From assembly GCF_030867145.1 (NCBI RefSeq), contig NC_134433.1:12289216-12353215 (forward strand): a stretch of 64,000 nucleotides of DNA, read 5' to 3'. The position numbers were made by a program, and so were the translations under genes. The DNA is from Opisthocomus hoazin. Taxonomy: Eukaryota > Chordata > Aves > Opisthocomiformes > Opisthocomidae. The notes under the pieces are model-generated. The model saw only the letters and a program-made list of their open reading frames with translations, had not been told where the DNA came from and ran no database searches. Every line of letters begins with the position of its first letter. Within the stretch, counting starts at the first letter, position 1. Below are positions 61,537 to 64,000 of the stretch, piece after piece.

Positions 61537-64000
61537 CATTCGGTAACAAGAACATTGAATCTGCACATCAGTGCACAAGTTCACATTTAAAAACAGCTGA
61601 GCACATCGGTCATAAAGTCTTTAGGGAGAAAGGGGACCATCCCAGCCACCAAGGAAGATCCGGAGGGGCAGACAGACGCGCTCCCCTCCCCGGTTTGCAA
61701 CTCCAGCGCCCACCGTCCCCGAGGGCTCATGCTCCAGCACCGGGGCGATCCCTACAAACCAGGGCACGGACATCACATCTCCATACAGGAAAAGAAAAGG
61801 CACCGACACCTTCTTTCGTGCCAACAGAGATGCCCACAGCACGGGCGGGCTGTTGGCACCTCCGGCAGCACTGCCCGAGGGCAGCCGAGAGCCCCCTGCC
61901 CAGCCCAGCGCCCGCCTCTGCCCCCCGCCAGCAAGGGCTTGGGGGTCCCTCCCTTGGGGAGCAGCGTGGGGGTCTGCACGGAGCTAGGGCCAGGTTAAGG
62001 CAGGACGCACCGCGACGGGAGCGGGGGGCCCTGTGGTGGGTATGGCTTCCTCCTGCCACCGGGGTCTCGGAGCCCCCGGGCAGGTGCAGAACCCCGGTGC
62101 CTGTGCCGATTCCCAACGGCTCGCTCCTCCCAGGAGGTCCCCGAAGCAGCTGGAGCTGGGGTGGGATACCTTCCACCGGGCCTTCGCTGGCAGAGGGACG
62201 TGGAGCTGATCCCTGCCCCGCGGAACACCCGAGCGAGCTGGACGCGGCGTCACCTCCTGCCCGCCCGCTGGGACCGTGCCCCCCGGGAAGGGCCGGAAGG
62301 GGAGAGATGGGTACGGGTCACGACTTCTCAAGCAGACTGGACACACGCACACACGCACACACACCATCGAGTGCAACAGAACGCAGTGTAAAAACCAGTT
62401 TCACGCACACGCATTTGCGCAAGGCTCGCACGTCACGGTACGGGCGGGGACGGGGCGGGCGATGGCTGAGATATTGTACAGGAGTCAATGTAAACAATAC
62501 AGCGTCCTCCGAGAGGGCTTCGCAAGAGACCAAAAGAACAGTTGCTTTGTACAAAAATGCCCTTGAAACAACACATTTCTCCCCAAACCCCTCCACGGGC
62601 GAGGCCTGTCAGCTGCTGAGCACCGGAGGTGCTGCTGCCCACCGTGCTCATTGGGTCACCATCAGCCCTCACTGGGCAAGCCACCACCCACCCACAAGCC
62701 ACTGGCATGGAGAAGGGACAACCGTCTCCACGCAGGGACCTCTGATGCCAGGGGCTTGGTGGCTTCATTGCCCAGACAGTGGCCAAGGAGGACGCAGGGC
62801 CCCTGGAGAGCTGCACGGGACACAGCCCTCCAGCCCCTTCCCCTTTCTGCCGTCCAGGTCAGAGCCTCCAGACCTCCAAGGCTTTCATAACTCTGCAAGG
62901 AAACCACCTCCCCTGCCTCCCTCCGCCTGTCCACCAGCTTCCCAGAGAAAAAACCAGTCGTGCTGGGCTGGAGCCGAGGACAACGGGACAGCACAGCACC
63001 TCCCTGCCTCTGCCGCTCTCCCCAGCTGAAGCACCCGGACAGCAGTGGAGTACTGGAAGGAAGCAGCATTTCTGGTCTGCACAGAACATTTCTCCTGAGA
63101 TCAAGCCAGGCAAAGAAATCTGACCCCCTTCCTCCTCCTCCTCGTCCCTTCTCAAGGGAACAAGTTCCACACAGTGCTTTCCCCCCCAAGCAGATCCCTG
63201 TCACCAGGACGCATTGCCAGCCAGGCACGCTCCCTCCAACGCAAGGCAGGCTTCGTGGCACCCGGTCCCTCCCGCCAGCAGAGGGGCAGGCAGACACGTC
63301 CTTGGGGTCAGCAACGGCGGGGGACGCAAGGACCGAAATCGTCCTTCACCAGAGGACACGAGCCACTTGGCCTTTCCACAGCGCCTGCCCAGCTCCCAGG
63401 CCAGCTGGAGCTGGCTAGGAAAAGCCAAATGTCTTTCAGCGTCCACAGAAGCATCTGGCCCCCCGGGCCAGGGACCTGCATGACTTGTGGGGACTGAAAT
63501 GGCCCGGGGTGGATGACGTGCTATTTGACCCAAGCCAGGGTGCTGCCCGGCCACGCTGGGCTGTGCTCCAGCCTGCGGCCAGCACAGCAGAGCTCACGCT
63601 CTGTGGAGGGACGAGGAGCATGGTGCTGCTGGAGAAGGACAGACACGCTCCCAGCCCTGTGCCCGGGCGCGCAGGGCCCCGCAAGGCAGCGCGGGAAGAG
63701 CCCTGGGAGCTACAGGAGGGCAGCGAGGTGGGATTACCTTGCAAACTGCTAGGCTTGTCCTCTGCTGCCAGCAAGCTGGGGAGCTGCAGACGCCTCTTCC
63801 CCAGGGCAGATGCGTGCTGCTTCCCAATACTCCACAGCGCTCCGGTGCCGCGTGCTCCCCTCCAGCTCAAGATGAGCTTGTCCCATCGGAACCTGCAAGG
63901 TTCTGAGCCATCAGCACCGCGTTCTAAGCACGGCCTTGCCTGCCGCTCCCCTCCCACACCATGTCCTCTCCTTGCTGGGCTTTCGGCAGCTGGAGCCATT
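61537..64000 (-). other. SSH2: Probable 3' untranslated region of SSH2 (slingshot phosphatase 2)
   Basis: The mammalian order places SSH2 on this strand next to CORO6. No slingshot protein sequence was recognised; the assignment rests on synteny and the poly(A) signal at 61531. The stretch around 62450-62600 is AT-richer and UTR-like on the minus strand (TTTGTACAAAGCAA, TGTACAATA). One exon-like block, 63892-63738, is flanked by AG and GT but encodes nothing recognised. Confidence 0.45.
62339..62370 (+). repeat. CA-rich microsatellite
   Basis: Interrupted ACAC/CGCACACA run in the presumed 3' UTR. Confidence 0.6.

Overview
This window is vertebrate nuclear DNA, almost certainly from a bird. 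It contains intron-split genes with GT-AG splice sites, three CR1-type LINE fragments with the bird/reptile 3' end, very compact introns and extreme GC content in the right half. Proteins were recognised by comparing the translated exons with remembered family sequences; no search was run. The gene order TAOK1(+), ABHD15(-), GIT1(-), ANKRD13B(+), CORO6(-) and then the 3' end of a minus-strand gene at the SSH2 position matches human 17q11.2, except that TP53I13, which lies between ABHD15 and GIT1 in mammals, has no room here. The species cannot be told from the sequence alone.

Layout. Bases 1-22165 hold the last twelve coding exons of TAOK1 (the end of the kinase domain, the coiled coils and the C-terminal tail) in an AT-rich, repeat-poor setting. 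Bases 22166 to about 30885 are its very long 3' untranslated region. At about 30.88 kb composition changes abruptly to GC-rich DNA with many homopolymer G/C runs. Then follow two-exon ABHD15 (30931-33184), 21-coding-exon GIT1 (33922-42229), a GC-rich divergent promoter interval (42230-44076), 15-exon ANKRD13B (44077-50967), CORO6 with ten coding exons plus one duplicated alternative exon (52536-56953, with a probable noncoding first exon near 59235), an intergenic stretch with a CR1, and a minus-strand 3' end from 61531 to the window edge.

How the parts relate. TAOK1 and ABHD15 converge and their 3' ends probably overlap. ABHD15 lies head-to-tail behind GIT1, with only about 290 bp between the GIT1 poly(A) signal and the ABHD15 start codon. 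GIT1 and ANKRD13B are divergent around shared promoter DNA with a full CRE and a ZNF143-type motif. ANKRD13B and CORO6 converge. The products are unrelated in pathway (MAP3K-level kinase, alpha/beta-hydrolase-fold protein, Arf-GAP scaffold, ubiquitin-binding ankyrin protein, actin-binding coronin), so this is a conserved synteny block rather than a functional cluster.

Most notable observations: a pair of equal-length duplicated exons in CORO6, an 11-bp minisatellite in CORO6 intron 1, a 51-bp repeat in GIT1 intron 1, a CR1 tail abutting a conserved ANKRD13B splice acceptor, and the missing TP53I13. I see no novel multi-gene system.
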